Origin: Shewanella nanhaiensis
GTDB lineage: Bacteria; Pseudomonadota; Gammaproteobacteria; Enterobacterales; Shewanellaceae
Reading direction: 5' to 3'
NCBI RefSeq assembly: GCF_019457885.1
Contig: NZ_JAHZST010000003.1
Span: forward strand, 62,001-126,000
DNA length: 64,000 nt
Of the stretch, positions 26,251 through 36,123 are shown one piece after another. How positions within the stretch are numbered: the first letter of the stretch is position 1; every line of letters begins with the position of its first letter. The notes under the pieces are model-generated. The model ran no database searches. It was not told the DNA's origin and was given only the letters and a program-made list of their open reading frames with translations. Position numbers and translations under genes: made by a program.

Positions 26251-26982
26251 ATGGCCTTTACCTTTAAACAATTTCATATCGATGATCATGGCTGCGGTAT
26301 GCCCGTCAGCACAGATGGAGTACTGCTCGGTGCCTGGGCGCCGCTGTCGAAGGCAAAAAATGTGTTAGATATAGGCGCAGGGAGTGGATTGCTCAGTTTG
26401 ATGGCAGCCCAACGAAGTGAAGCTCTGATCACAGCAGTCGAACTCGATGACACGGCATTTCATGCCTGCAATAAGAACTTCATCGCCTCTAAGTGGCAAA
26501 GTAGATTGAATTTGGTGCATGCCAGCGTACAGGAGTTTTGTAATGAGCATCGAGCTGGCAATAACGCTCAATTTGATCACATTATCTGTAATCCTCCCTA
26601 TTTCAAAGGGGGAACACAATCCAGCAATAGACTCAGGGCTCAGGCCAGACATACTGACAGCTTAACTTTTCACGCTCTTCTTGAGGCGATAACTAAGCTA
26701 CTTGCTGTAACAGGGACCGCAAGCTTAATCTTGCCAAACCAAAGCATGGCCCCTTTTATCGAAGAGATAGAGAAGAGTGAGCTATGGATGAACCGTCTAA
26801 CCGACATTAGTGACTCAAGGCTGAAAGCAGCTCACCGTCACCTTTTCACCCTTAAGCACAAGGCAACTAAGTTAGCTGAAAATAACACAGTGCTCACTGA
26901 CAACCTTTGTATCAAAGAGTCCGATACAAGTTATACCCCAGAGATGATAGCGCTAATCACTGGCTTCTATCTCAAATATTAA
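26251..26982 (+). CDS. trmN: tRNA1(Val) adenine(37)-N6-methyltransferase
   Basis: A 243-residue class I SAM-dependent methyltransferase matching E. coli YfiC/TrmN6. It starts FTFKQFHIDDHGCGMPVSTDGVLLGAW, then has the SAM-binding motif VLDIGAGSGLLSLMAAQR and the amino-methylase motif NPPYF, which methylates N6 of adenine. Its known substrate is A37 of tRNA-Val(UAC). As in many gammaproteobacteria it neighbours srmB, although here both run the same way with a 160-base gap. Length and motifs are intact. Confidence 0.93.
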   Translation: MAFTFKQFHIDDHGCGMPVSTDGVLLGAWAPLSKAKNVLDIGAGSGLLSLMAAQRSEALITAVELDDTAFHACNKNFIASKWQSRLNLVHASVQEFCNEHRAGNNAQFDHIICNPPYFKGGTQSSNRLRAQARHTDSLTFHALLEAITKLLAVTGTASLILPNQSMAPFIEEIEKSELWMNRLTDISDSRLKAAHRHLFTLKHKATKLAENNTVLTDNLCIKESDTSYTPEMIALITGFYLKY

Positions 26983-27141
26983 AGTGACTAACGCAAGCAT
27001 CATTTAAAGGCTATTTTCTGACACCAAGGACCACTTAACCCATTTTGTTGTTTCCTTTAGCGGTGATTTTCAATACTAATGATTTAAGTTAGCCCGATTA
27101 ACCTTTATAATGTGCCGCTATTATTTATTGAGACGCTGCAC

Positions 27142-28368
27142 ATGCTATTTGAAGACCTCCTGCTTGACCCTATTTTACTAGAGTCATTAAAAGCCATGGG
27201 CCACCACAAGCCCACCACCATACAGCAACAAACGATCCCCTTGGCCATGGATCAGCGGGACATTCTTGCGCGTGCACCGACTGGAACAGGCAAAACAGCC
27301 AGCTTCCTACTCCCGGCTCTACAGCATATAATCGATTTCCCGCGTCGATTCTCTGGCCAGGCACGTGTTGTCATTCTCACGCCTACCCGTGAACTGGCAA
27401 GTCAGATCCACAGATATGCCTCTCACCTTGCCTATGAGCTAGACCTTAATACTGTCATCATCACTGGCGGTGTCCCTTATGCCCCTCAAGAGGAAGCATT
27501 AAAAGGGAATGTCGATATATTAGTGGCAACCCCAGGCCGTCTGATGGAGTACCTAGATAAGGGGCTTTTTAACGCTGAAGAGGTGGAGATCTTAGTGATC
27601 GATGAAGCCGACAGAATGTTAGATATGGGCTTCTCTGCCGTTGTCGAAACCATCGCCATTGAGTCTGTTGGTCGTAAACAAACTATGCTGTTTTCTGCCA
27701 CACTAGAGGGCAGCGATGTTGGCCGATTCTCCCATCAACTGCTTACCGATCCGGTAAAGGTTGAAGCCGAAGCGCCTCGCAGTGAGAAAGCGAAAATTCA
27801 TCAGTGGATCCATATTGCCGATGATAAAGAGCACAAGTTTAAGCTCCTGTGTAGCATTCTCCAGCAAGAGGAGACCCAAAGAGCCATCGTATTCGTTAAA
27901 ACCCGTGAAGCCGTTGCCAGCTTAGAGGGGATGCTGCAGCGTGTAGGGATACCTTGCAGCTATATGCGCGGTGATATGGAGCAAAAGCAAAGATTCCAAG
28001 CGCTAGGTCGTTTCACTAAAGGTGAAGTAAATGTCCTGCTTGCCACCGATGTTGCCGCCCGCGGAATTGATGTTGAAGATATCACCCATGTGATCAATTT
28101 CGATATGCCACGCTCTGCTGATACCTATGTTCACCGTATCGGTCGTACAGGTCGTGCAGGTGCAAAGGGAACGGCAATCTCCCTAGTTGAAGCCCACGAT
28201 ATCCGTGTTGTTGGTAAGATTGAACGTTATATGGATCAACCACTAAAACGTCGCTTCATTAAAGATCTCAGACCTAAGAACAAAGAGGCCAAACCACCGG
28301 GGAAAAACAAGGTTAAGCCTAGTGAGAAAAGCTTCAGTAAGAAAAATAAAAAGAAGAAAAAGAGATAA
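27142..28368 (+). CDS. srmB: SrmB, DEAD-box ATP-dependent RNA helicase
   Basis: 408 residues from the ATG at 27142; an upstream in-frame GTG (27112) is rejected because homologues begin at about MLFEDL. The helicase motifs are Q motif (HHKPTTIQQQ), I (APTGTGKT), Ia (PTRELA), II (VIDEADRMLDMGFS), III (FSATLEG), V (ATDVAARGIDV) and VI (HRIGRTGRAG). The C-terminus is a lysine-rich tail, probably RNA-binding. SrmB assists 50S ribosome assembly, especially in the cold. The sequence is closer to SrmB (DIPHQW-like IHQWIHIADDKEHK region) than to RhlE or DeaD. Confidence 0.93.
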   Translation: MLFEDLLLDPILLESLKAMGHHKPTTIQQQTIPLAMDQRDILARAPTGTGKTASFLLPALQHIIDFPRRFSGQARVVILTPTRELASQIHRYASHLAYELDLNTVIITGGVPYAPQEEALKGNVDILVATPGRLMEYLDKGLFNAEEVEILVIDEADRMLDMGFSAVVETIAIESVGRKQTMLFSATLEGSDVGRFSHQLLTDPVKVEAEAPRSEKAKIHQWIHIADDKEHKFKLLCSILQQEETQRAIVFVKTREAVASLEGMLQRVGIPCSYMRGDMEQKQRFQALGRFTKGEVNVLLATDVAARGIDVEDITHVINFDMPRSADTYVHRIGRTGRAGAKGTAISLVEAHDIRVVGKIERYMDQPLKRRFIKDLRPKNKEAKPPGKNKVKPSEKSFSKKNKKKKKR

Positions 28369-28390
28369 GCCTAATATTAGGTAAGCCTTA

Positions 28391-28410
28391 GGAGCCGCAA
28401 TCGCGGCTCC
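28391..28410 (+). terminator. Hairpin after srmB
   Basis: GGAGCCGC-AATC-GCGGCTCC, a perfect 8-bp stem 22 bases after the srmB stop, followed by CTCTTC. The U tract is weak. Confidence 0.65.
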
Positions 28411-28626
28411 CTCTTCAACCAACATCGCCAAATAACCAACCACAAAAAGCTCAATTATTAAGCAATAAAACCTATTTGTTCTAGTACTTCAGTATTAACC
28501 CCCTCCCCCAGCAGCATTTAATCCACATTTGATACACTTTATTTACAAAAACCGTTTTGTCACATCTCTAGACTCTGGTAGATTTAACCGAGTATAGGAA
28601 TGTCAGCATGGAACAGCGGGATAATA

Positions 28627-29841
28627 ATGATAAAAATAATACGAAGATTAACCCCTCTCCTCATACTTTTTTTCTTTGGCATGGCCGCTTGGCTACTCAT
28701 TAATACCAAAGAAAGCCCTGAGCAGAAAGAGGAAGAAAAACCAGCCCAAATCGTGGATGTGGTAAAAGTTGAACAACAAACCGTTTCCCTAAACTTACCC
28801 TCATATGGTGTCGTCACCCCTAAAAACAAAACTCAGCTAGTCACTGAGGTTAAGGGGCGCCTACTTAGCATCTCCCCCAACTTTGTTGCCGGTGGAGTGG
28901 TAAAAAAAGGGGAGCAGCTCGCCATGATTGAGCCATCGGATTATGAAGCCGATCTCAGTCAAGCTCAAGCCAGCCTAGCCCAAGCACAGGCTGCATTAGA
29001 GGAGGAGATGGCACGAGGTGAAGTCGCAAAAAACGACTGGAAAGGCTACGATGGTGGGCTACCGCCAGAGTTAGGTCTCAGACTGCCCCAATTAAAAAAA
29101 GAGCAGGCCAATGTTAAGTTTGCTCAAGCAGCTATGGCGCGCGCCGAGCGTAACTTAGAGAGAACTATTATCCGCGCCCCCTTTGAAGGGATCATCAAAA
29201 CAAGAATGGTTGATCTAGGCCAATATGTCACCTTAGGCACCAACCTAGGTGAGCTTTATGACACCCGTATCGCCGAGATCCGCCTGCCACTTGCCAACAA
29301 TGACCTTGCCTACTTAGAGTCTGTTGATAAACCCGATACACAAGTCACCCTCAGTGCATCACTTGCAGGTAAAGAGGTAAGCTGGACAGGAGATATCGTC
29401 CGCAGTGAAGGGGTTATTGATGCCGATAATCGCATGGTATATCTGGTCGCCGAGATAAAAGACCCCTACCTAAGAGAATCAAAACATCAAGGGCAGTTAC
29501 CACTTAAATATGGCAGTTTTGTTACCGCAGTAATTAAAGGACGTACCGTTGAGGGCATTGTAAAACTGCCTCGTCATATCGTTCGCAATAACCAGGTTGC
29601 CGTCGTTTCTAAGGATAATATTGTTGAGGTCCGCGACGTCAATATTGTCCGCACCGATGTCGACAGTGTGTACATTAAAGACAGCCTTTTAGATGGCGAG
29701 CGTATCTCCTTAACTAAGCTCTCCAGCATGCGATCAGGCCAACCAGTCAAAATATTAGGGGAAGTGGATAATAGTGGTAGCAAATCGCCACAAACAGATG
29801 AAGATAAAGAGCAACACCTAGCAGCAACAGGTGATCAATAA
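28627..29841 (+). CDS. RND efflux periplasmic adaptor (membrane fusion protein)
   Basis: 404 residues from the ATG at 28627, chosen because GCGGGA lies just upstream and the N-terminal anchor helix (LTPLLILFFFGMAAWLL) then follows directly. A frame-extending ATG at 28600 has a poorer site. The biotinyl-lipoyl-like halves (KNKTQLVTEVKGRLLSI and FEGIIKTRMVDLGQYV) flank a coiled-coil hairpin rich in Ala and Gln (QAQASLAQAQAALEEEM). It bridges the inner-membrane pump to an outer-membrane channel. Its stop overlaps the permease start (TAATG). Substrate is unknown, and no outer-membrane factor gene is adjacent. Confidence 0.9.
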   Translation: MIKIIRRLTPLLILFFFGMAAWLLINTKESPEQKEEEKPAQIVDVVKVEQQTVSLNLPSYGVVTPKNKTQLVTEVKGRLLSISPNFVAGGVVKKGEQLAMIEPSDYEADLSQAQASLAQAQAALEEEMARGEVAKNDWKGYDGGLPPELGLRLPQLKKEQANVKFAQAAMARAERNLERTIIRAPFEGIIKTRMVDLGQYVTLGTNLGELYDTRIAEIRLPLANNDLAYLESVDKPDTQVTLSASLAGKEVSWTGDIVRSEGVIDADNRMVYLVAEIKDPYLRESKHQGQLPLKYGSFVTAVIKGRTVEGIVKLPRHIVRNNQVAVVSKDNIVEVRDVNIVRTDVDSVYIKDSLLDGERISLTKLSSMRSGQPVKILGEVDNSGSKSPQTDEDKEQHLAATGDQ

Positions 29842-32800
29842 TGGAGCCACAAAAAGGAGTCATAGCTTGGTTCGCTAAAAATATTGTTGCTGCAAACCTA
29901 TTGATGTTTTTCCTTATCATGGGCGGCCTAGCAAGCAGTATATTTGTCATCAATAAAGAGGTGATGCCCACTTTTGAGGCGAACTACCTGCAGATCTCAG
30001 TAGCCTATCCTGGCGCGGCTCCTCAAGAGATTGAGGAGGGGATCAACATAAAGATAGAGGAGTCGATTCAAGATATTATTGGGATCAAAAAAGTCACCTC
30101 TGTCGCAAGCGAAGGCGTAGGCTCTGTATCCATTGAAGTTCAAGAGGGTTATGACCCACAAGATATACTCGATGAAGCCAAACTCAGGCTCGATGCTATC
30201 TCTACCTTTCCCGATAATATCGAAAAACCAGATATCTACCGTATGAAGCCAGAAAACTATGTTATCTGGGTCTCTGTCTATGGTGACATCGACCTGCATG
30301 AGATGAAGGAGATTGCTAAAAGTATACGAGAGGATATCACCTCCCTCCCCTCGGTAACCCGGGCAAAAGTGACAGGAGTCAGGGATTACGAGGTAGGCAT
30401 TGAGCTATCGGAAGATAAACTCAGAGAGTACGGCCTTAGCTTTGCTCAAGTCGCACAGGCGGTTCAAAACTCCTCTATCGATCTTCCAGGCGGTGCGATT
30501 CGAGCCCAAGATGGTGACATTCTCTTAAGGACTAAAGGGCAAGCCTATACTGGTGATGACTTTGCTAACATCTTAGTATCCACTCGTGCCGATGGCAGCC
30601 GAATCATGCTCTCTCAAGTCGCCACCATTAAGGATGATTTTGAGGAGCGACAGGAGTACACACGTTTTAACGGCAAACCTGCTGCAATCATCGAAGTCAC
30701 CAGCATTGACGATCAAAATGCTCTGAAAATTTCAGAAGAGGTAAAAACCTATATTGCTAAGCGCAGTGAAACCTTGCCCGCCTCAGTTAAGGTCGATACT
30801 TGGGGAGATATGACGCACTACCTCAAAGGTCGTCTAAACATGATGTTATCTAACATGTTTTACGGCGCTATATTAGTGTTTCTTATTCTCGCACTTTTCC
30901 TTGAACTTAAGCTCGCCTTCTGGGTCATGATGGGGCTTCCCGTCTGCTTCTTAGGCACCGCACTCTTGATGCCTATCGAGCCCTTCTCCATGTCAATCAA
31001 CCTATTGACCCTGTTCGCCTTTATTCTGGTGCTCGGTATCGTTGTTGACGATGCCATCGTCATAGGAGAGAGTGCTTACTCTGAAACACAGTTACATGGC
31101 CACTCCTTAGATAATGTCGTCAAGGGAGCAAAAAGGGTAGCTATGCCAGCCACATTTGGCGTGCTAACCACTATAGCGGCCTTTATCCCCATGTTAATGG
31201 TATCTGGACCCCAAGGGATAATTTGGAAGTCCATAGGCATGATCGTCATTCTTTGTTTAGTTTTCTCGTTAGTGGAGTCCAAGCTGATCCTGCCGGCTCA
31301 CCTTGCCCATATGAAGCCGAAAAAACCAAACCTAAACCCCAATGCCTTTGTGCGTTTTAAACTAGCCCTTAACAGTAAGCTTCAACACTTTATCCACCAC
31401 AAATATCGCTATTTTTTAGAGCGCTGCATTAAGAATAGATACAGTGTCGTCTCCCTCTTTATCGGCGTACTTATCCTCTCTATCGCTCTGGTGGTAAGTG
31501 GCACGGTACGTTGGGTATTCTTCCCCGATCTTCCATCTGACTTTATGCAGGTACAACTAGAGATGGAACCAGGAAGCTCAGAGGAGAATACGCTAAAGGT
31601 CGTCAAGCAGGTTGAAGACGCCCTTTATGCCATGGATCAAGAGATGGAGGAGGAATATGGATACCCAGTGGTAAAACACAGTTATATCAATATGGGATCT
31701 CGCACCTCAGCCTTTATCTTTGCAGAGCTCACGAAAGGGGAAGACCGTGAGGTTGACGGTGTCACTATCTCCAATGCTTGGCGTGACAAACTGCCTGAAT
31801 TACTTTCAGTTAAGAAGCTCAGTATCGCAGCCAGTACCGGTGGAGGAGGCAGTGATATCTCATTTAGGCTCTCCTCAGGCAATTTGGAGCAGCTAGCACT
31901 GGCTTCTGCCGAATTAAAACAGAAACTCAAAACCTATGAGGGTATCTATGATATCTCCGATAATAACTCATCGGGAAGCCATGAAATCCTCCTTGATATT
32001 AAACCTGAAGCGGAAGCCCAAGGCTTAACCCTATCGGATCTGGCCAGCCAAGTTCGTTACGGTTTTTACGGCTTCGAAGCCCAGAGAATATTGAGAAATA
32101 AGGAGGAGGTCAAAGTCATGGTGCGCTATCCTTTGGAGCAGCGCCGAACCATAGGTCATCTGGAAAATATGATGATCCGTACTCCCTCTGGGAACTCGGT
32201 TCCCTTCTCCACTGTGGCTGAAGTTGAACTAGGAGACTCCTACTCATCGATCACTCGTGTCGATGGCCGCCGCGCCATCACTATTATCGCCAATGCAGAT
32301 AAAGAGGAGGTGGAACCCTCTAAGGTGGTCACAGAGATACAAAGTGAGTTTCTCCCTTACTTGGAGGGAAAATACCCACAGATCTCGACAAGCTTAGATG
32401 GCGGCAGTGCCGATGAACAAAGTGCGCTCATTAGCTTAGTATTAGGTTTTTTAGTTGCACTATTCGCCATCTATGCACTAATGGCGATACCACTAAAATC
32501 ATACAGCCAACCGCTCATCATTATGGCTGTGATACCCTTTGGGATCATTGGAGCCCTCTTTGGTCACCTCATATTGGGTTTAACGCTCAATATTCTTAGT
32601 CTATGTGGCATAGTTGCACTGGCAGGTGTCGTGGTGAATGACTCACTTATCTTGGTTGATTTTGTCAATAAGGCACGCGCAGAGGGTCAATCGATAACAC
32701 AAGCCGCCATCGACTCAGGTTGTTATCGTTTTCGGGCGATTATCCTGACATCATTAACCACCTTTGTCGGGCTGGTTCCTATTCTATTAGAAACCAGCTT

Positions 32801-33002
32801 ACAGGCTAAAATTGTGATCCCCATGGCGACCTCACTCGCCTTCGGTATCCTCTTCTCAACCTTAGTGACGCTTATCCTGATCCCACTGCTCTACATCATG
32901 TTAGATGATCTCAAGCAGCTATTCACACGATTGAGTGGCGGGTTACGCCGCTTCTATATCTGGTGGTGGCAACCTAAGTCTGCACAAGATGATTTGACTT
33001 AA
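29841..33002 (+). CDS. RND efflux pump inner-membrane permease
   Basis: A 1053-residue AcrB/MexB-like proton antiporter. It has twelve predicted membrane helices in the usual 1+5 / 1+5 arrangement with two large periplasmic loops. The proton-relay Asp pair is in VLGIVVDDAIVIGE (about residue 402), with the conserved Lys region in the second half (GVVVNDSLILVDFVNKAR). The N-terminus WFAKNIVAANLLMFFLIMGG fits the family. The gene overlaps its adaptor by one base and forms a two-gene operon ending in a terminator. Likely exports amphiphilic compounds; which ones cannot be read from sequence. Confidence 0.94.
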   Translation: MEPQKGVIAWFAKNIVAANLLMFFLIMGGLASSIFVINKEVMPTFEANYLQISVAYPGAAPQEIEEGINIKIEESIQDIIGIKKVTSVASEGVGSVSIEVQEGYDPQDILDEAKLRLDAISTFPDNIEKPDIYRMKPENYVIWVSVYGDIDLHEMKEIAKSIREDITSLPSVTRAKVTGVRDYEVGIELSEDKLREYGLSFAQVAQAVQNSSIDLPGGAIRAQDGDILLRTKGQAYTGDDFANILVSTRADGSRIMLSQVATIKDDFEERQEYTRFNGKPAAIIEVTSIDDQNALKISEEVKTYIAKRSETLPASVKVDTWGDMTHYLKGRLNMMLSNMFYGAILVFLILALFLELKLAFWVMMGLPVCFLGTALLMPIEPFSMSINLLTLFAFILVLGIVVDDAIVIGESAYSETQLHGHSLDNVVKGAKRVAMPATFGVLTTIAAFIPMLMVSGPQGIIWKSIGMIVILCLVFSLVESKLILPAHLAHMKPKKPNLNPNAFVRFKLALNSKLQHFIHHKYRYFLERCIKNRYSVVSLFIGVLILSIALVVSGTVRWVFFPDLPSDFMQVQLEMEPGSSEENTLKVVKQVEDALYAMDQEMEEEYGYPVVKHSYINMGSRTSAFIFAELTKGEDREVDGVTISNAWRDKLPELLSVKKLSIAASTGGGGSDISFRLSSGNLEQLALASAELKQKLKTYEGIYDISDNNSSGSHEILLDIKPEAEAQGLTLSDLASQVRYGFYGFEAQRILRNKEEVKVMVRYPLEQRRTIGHLENMMIRTPSGNSVPFSTVAEVELGDSYSSITRVDGRRAITIIANADKEEVEPSKVVTEIQSEFLPYLEGKYPQISTSLDGGSADEQSALISLVLGFLVALFAIYALMAIPLKSYSQPLIIMAVIPFGIIGALFGHLILGLTLNILSLCGIVALAGVVVNDSLILVDFVNKARAEGQSITQAAIDSGCYRFRAIILTSLTTFVGLVPILLETSLQAKIVIPMATSLAFGILFSTLVTLILIPLLYIMLDDLKQLFTRLSGGLRRFYIWWWQPKSAQDDLT

Positions 33003-33019
33003 TGTCACGTTAAGTAAAC

Positions 33020-33045
33020 AAAAGGGAGGCTTAGCCTCCCTTTTT
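33020..33045 (+). terminator. Intrinsic terminator after the RND operon
   Basis: AAAGGGAGGC-TTA-GCCTCCCTTTTT: an 8 to 9-bp stem with a T5 tract, 18 bases after the permease stop codon. Confidence 0.92.
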
Positions 33046-33114
33046 CGATCTAAACAACATTTTCCCTCAGTAGTTTGAGATAACATTGCAAAAACTCACT
33101 CCAGATCCCATCTT

Positions 33115-33717
33115 ATGAGCAACGCAACTCTCATCTACGATATCCGCAACAGCCGTTACCTTAATATCACAGGTCGTTGTACCCTTCGCTGTCAGTTTTG
33201 CCCTAAACAGAAGGGCAGTAAACAGCTGCATGAATATCAGCTTGATCTGGAGCATCAACCAAAAGCTGAAGAGCTCGTTAAGCTGCTTGGTGACGTGACT
33301 CAATTTGATGAGTATGTGTTCTGCGGATATGGTGAACCAACGCTGAATCTGCCGACTCTACTTGCAGTAGCTCAAGTCATTAAGCAAAGAGGCGGCAGAG
33401 TAAGAGTCAATACCGATGGTTTAGGAAACCTAGTACATAGGCGTAATATTTTACCAGAATTAGCCCCTTGGATAGACGCGCTATCTATCTCACTGAATGC
33501 CGACACAGAACAAGCTTACCAAACTCATTGCCAACCTAAACTTAAAAACAGCTATCAAGCGGTAAAAGAGTTTATCTCGCTGGCACCTCACTATATTGAC
33601 TCAGTTCAAGTATCGGCTATCGATGGACTCGAGGGGGTCGATATCCAAGCCTGTCAAACATTTGTTGAGAGCTGTGGAGCCAGTTTCAAACACAGAGTGC
33701 TCGATATCGTCGGGTGA
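33115..33717 (+). CDS. TatD-linked type radical SAM protein
   Basis: A 200-residue small radical SAM protein. The [4Fe-4S] motif is GRCTLRCQFCPK (CX3CX2C), and FCGYGEPTLN is the GGE-like SAM-binding block. The segments RVRVNTDGLGNL and APWIDALSISLNAD are typical of the compact 'TatD family-associated radical SAM' group. These genes usually sit beside tatD, a DNase/deacylase gene, but no tatD is seen here. The reaction is unknown. It has no obvious operon partner: it is preceded by a terminator and followed by a 140-base gap. Confidence 0.85.
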   Translation: MSNATLIYDIRNSRYLNITGRCTLRCQFCPKQKGSKQLHEYQLDLEHQPKAEELVKLLGDVTQFDEYVFCGYGEPTLNLPTLLAVAQVIKQRGGRVRVNTDGLGNLVHRRNILPELAPWIDALSISLNADTEQAYQTHCQPKLKNSYQAVKEFISLAPHYIDSVQVSAIDGLEGVDIQACQTFVESCGASFKHRVLDIVG

Positions 33718-33857
33718 TTCATAGCAAGGCGATTAGTCACAAAATACGCAGAATAAAGAGCAAGTTTCAATAATCTGACAGAGTGTAACAGACACTGTTT
33801 GGATGATAGTTTTGTGCTAATATATTGTTCCATAAAACTAACGACAATTAAATTCTG

Positions 33858-36080
33858 ATGCTGACGCGAAAACAACCTCTTCTAATCGCAGCCCAAGGGA
33901 TCCATTGGTCCCACCAACGTTTGCTAGCCGTCGCAGCTCAGCTCTGCTTACTCATCATAAGTGTCACCCTGTTAAGCAATGTTATCATCACGTTAGGTGA
34001 GCGCCGTCTTCAGGAGGACTGGGCAACTCAGAGATACAGTGAACTTCAGGCTGTTGGGACTGTTATTGCCGACAAAGTCGCATTTCAACAGTTTCGTACT
34101 CAGATGTTTGCCAAATCTGAGCTACTCAAGCGCTATCTTGATCTCCCCACTAAAGAGAGAGAGGAGAAGCTCAAACAAAACTGGAATATTATACGAGACA
34201 ACATTCCAGAGCTGCTTGATATGGCCCTGTTCGATCCCCAAGGTAAATTTAAATTCGCCACCAGTGATGACTTCGGTCATGAGCCAATACCAGCAGCACT
34301 GCTGGGTTCATCGAGTAATATGGGCGGCAATGAGATCTATACCTCCCCACTCGAATTTAGCCCGATAAATGGCAAACTAGAGCCTTACATGTACCAACTC
34401 GCCTGGCTGGAAAACCCAGATCAAAGCATTAGAGGATATCTGGTCACCTATAACTCCATGGCGCAGATGTTAAAGAGCGTCAAGCCTGCATACTCAAGCA
34501 GCCAGTCCCCCCTATTGATGTTAGACACCCAAGGCCTGCTTTACGCAGGAGCCGAATCTCGCCCTTCGCTACAAAGAGTGCCCGACACTATGGGGGGCAG
34601 TTTAAGACAGAGCTATCCCGCTCTTTGGCGTAAGATGGCAACCAGTAACTTTGGCCAATTTCATGGCGACAATGCCACATTTGTCTACCTGAAAGTCGAA
34701 CTCACCACTCAGTATGAAACCCGAAGAGAGTACTTCCTGGTCTCATATGTACGCAATGATGATATTGCCGCTAAATTCACAGAGTGGCGTAGCTTACTGA
34801 TAATAGGTGCATCTGTACTGACAATCCTTGCTTCTTTGCTCATATTCCTTAGCCACCTTTATCGTCTTGAGCAAGCGTCACGTATGTACAGCATCGAACT
34901 ATCAAGCCGCCTATTTCATCGTGATATCGGTTGCATTATCGTCAACGATAATAGCCGCGTTATCTCAGCCAATAAACGAGCGGCCGATCAATTAGGACTG
35001 CCCAAAGATGAATTACTCGACCGAAGTCTACAGCGTCTATTGCATCTCGAAGATGATGAATACACAGAGATAATGCTTCATGTTCAGCAGCATGGAGAGT
35101 GGAAAGGTGAGTTCGATTCAGGCACTGAGACTCAAGCTCAACTGATTGCTCATATTAAAACCCAGCATGATTCGGTGAAGACCAAAGCCTATCTTTTGAT
35201 CACATTTGAAGATGTCAGTGAGCTTTATAGCGCTAAAAATGATGCGTATATCAATCAGATGCTCAATGATAGCTCAGTTGCAACGGCGTTAATTCAGGCC
35301 GATGGCAACCTAGTTCGCACTAATCACGCCTTCGATCAGCAGATGCAAATACAGCAAAATCCCACTAAAAATCTGACTGAGCTGCTCAATCCCGATATAG
35401 GAAGTAAATGGTCACAGATACTTCAGCAGATAATTCTTCAGGGAAGTTGGAAAGGACAGGTGCTCTGTACCCAAAGCCATATTGCCAGTGATTGCCTTCA
35501 AGCGACGTTAAAAGGACATCTGGACACCTCAGGGGAGATCGAATATATCGTATGTACCTTTGAACAAGCGATTCAAAAAGAGTCACACTCAGACCGCGGT
35601 GAACTGGTTCCCCACAGAACCACAGTCTTAGTCAACCTAAGGGATCTAGAGAGCTACTTTAAATCACTCCCTTCGAATAAGAGAGAGAGCTCAAGCTTGA
35701 TACTGATGGATATCACGGCAGAGAGCATGCTCAGTCATATGAGTGATATCGGCCAACTAGAGAATAGGCAGAAAGAGGTTGAATTGAAGATCCTTAGGGA
35801 TCTGCCTGCGGGTTACCAGATGTCCCATTGGCAGCTTGGGAAGCTCATCATCATTTTACCAGATACCGATGCCGATAAGGCCCACCACTTCGCAATAAAA
35901 TCCATGAGCAACTTAAGTGATATTGGACTAAGCGAAGGGATATGCATGGGGATCGCAGCCTATCAAAGCGGCCAATCATTGGAGCAGTACCTAAGTAATG
36001 CAGAGGTAGCGCTTAAACGCGCTAAGCAAACAGGGGAGCAGATGATCTGTCAGGCGTTTACCAGACAAGGCCTAGGGTAA
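33858..36080 (+). CDS. Membrane sensor with PAS domains and degenerate GGDEF domain
   Basis: A 740-residue inner-membrane protein. Transmembrane helices at about 20-42 and 313-333 enclose a periplasmic sensor domain of some 270 residues, likely Cache-type. Two PAS-like modules follow (DIGCIIVNDNSRVISANKRAADQLG near 355 and SSVATALIQADGNLVRTNHAFD near 475). The last 150 residues have the GGDEF fold, ending with LSEGICMGIAAYQSGQSLEQYLSNAEVALKRAK. The catalytic signature itself is absent: where RxGGDEF should be, it reads WQLGKLIIILP. It is therefore probably a non-catalytic c-di-GMP-pathway sensor or partner. The signal is unknown. Confidence 0.85.
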   Translation: MLTRKQPLLIAAQGIHWSHQRLLAVAAQLCLLIISVTLLSNVIITLGERRLQEDWATQRYSELQAVGTVIADKVAFQQFRTQMFAKSELLKRYLDLPTKEREEKLKQNWNIIRDNIPELLDMALFDPQGKFKFATSDDFGHEPIPAALLGSSSNMGGNEIYTSPLEFSPINGKLEPYMYQLAWLENPDQSIRGYLVTYNSMAQMLKSVKPAYSSSQSPLLMLDTQGLLYAGAESRPSLQRVPDTMGGSLRQSYPALWRKMATSNFGQFHGDNATFVYLKVELTTQYETRREYFLVSYVRNDDIAAKFTEWRSLLIIGASVLTILASLLIFLSHLYRLEQASRMYSIELSSRLFHRDIGCIIVNDNSRVISANKRAADQLGLPKDELLDRSLQRLLHLEDDEYTEIMLHVQQHGEWKGEFDSGTETQAQLIAHIKTQHDSVKTKAYLLITFEDVSELYSAKNDAYINQMLNDSSVATALIQADGNLVRTNHAFDQQMQIQQNPTKNLTELLNPDIGSKWSQILQQIILQGSWKGQVLCTQSHIASDCLQATLKGHLDTSGEIEYIVCTFEQAIQKESHSDRGELVPHRTTVLVNLRDLESYFKSLPSNKRESSSLILMDITAESMLSHMSDIGQLENRQKEVELKILRDLPAGYQMSHWQLGKLIIILPDTDADKAHHFAIKSMSNLSDIGLSEGICMGIAAYQSGQSLEQYLSNAEVALKRAKQTGEQMICQAFTRQGLG

Positions 36081-36123
36081 AATAGCAGTACTAGGAACTC
36101 GTAGCTTTGCATTTTGAAACGGC

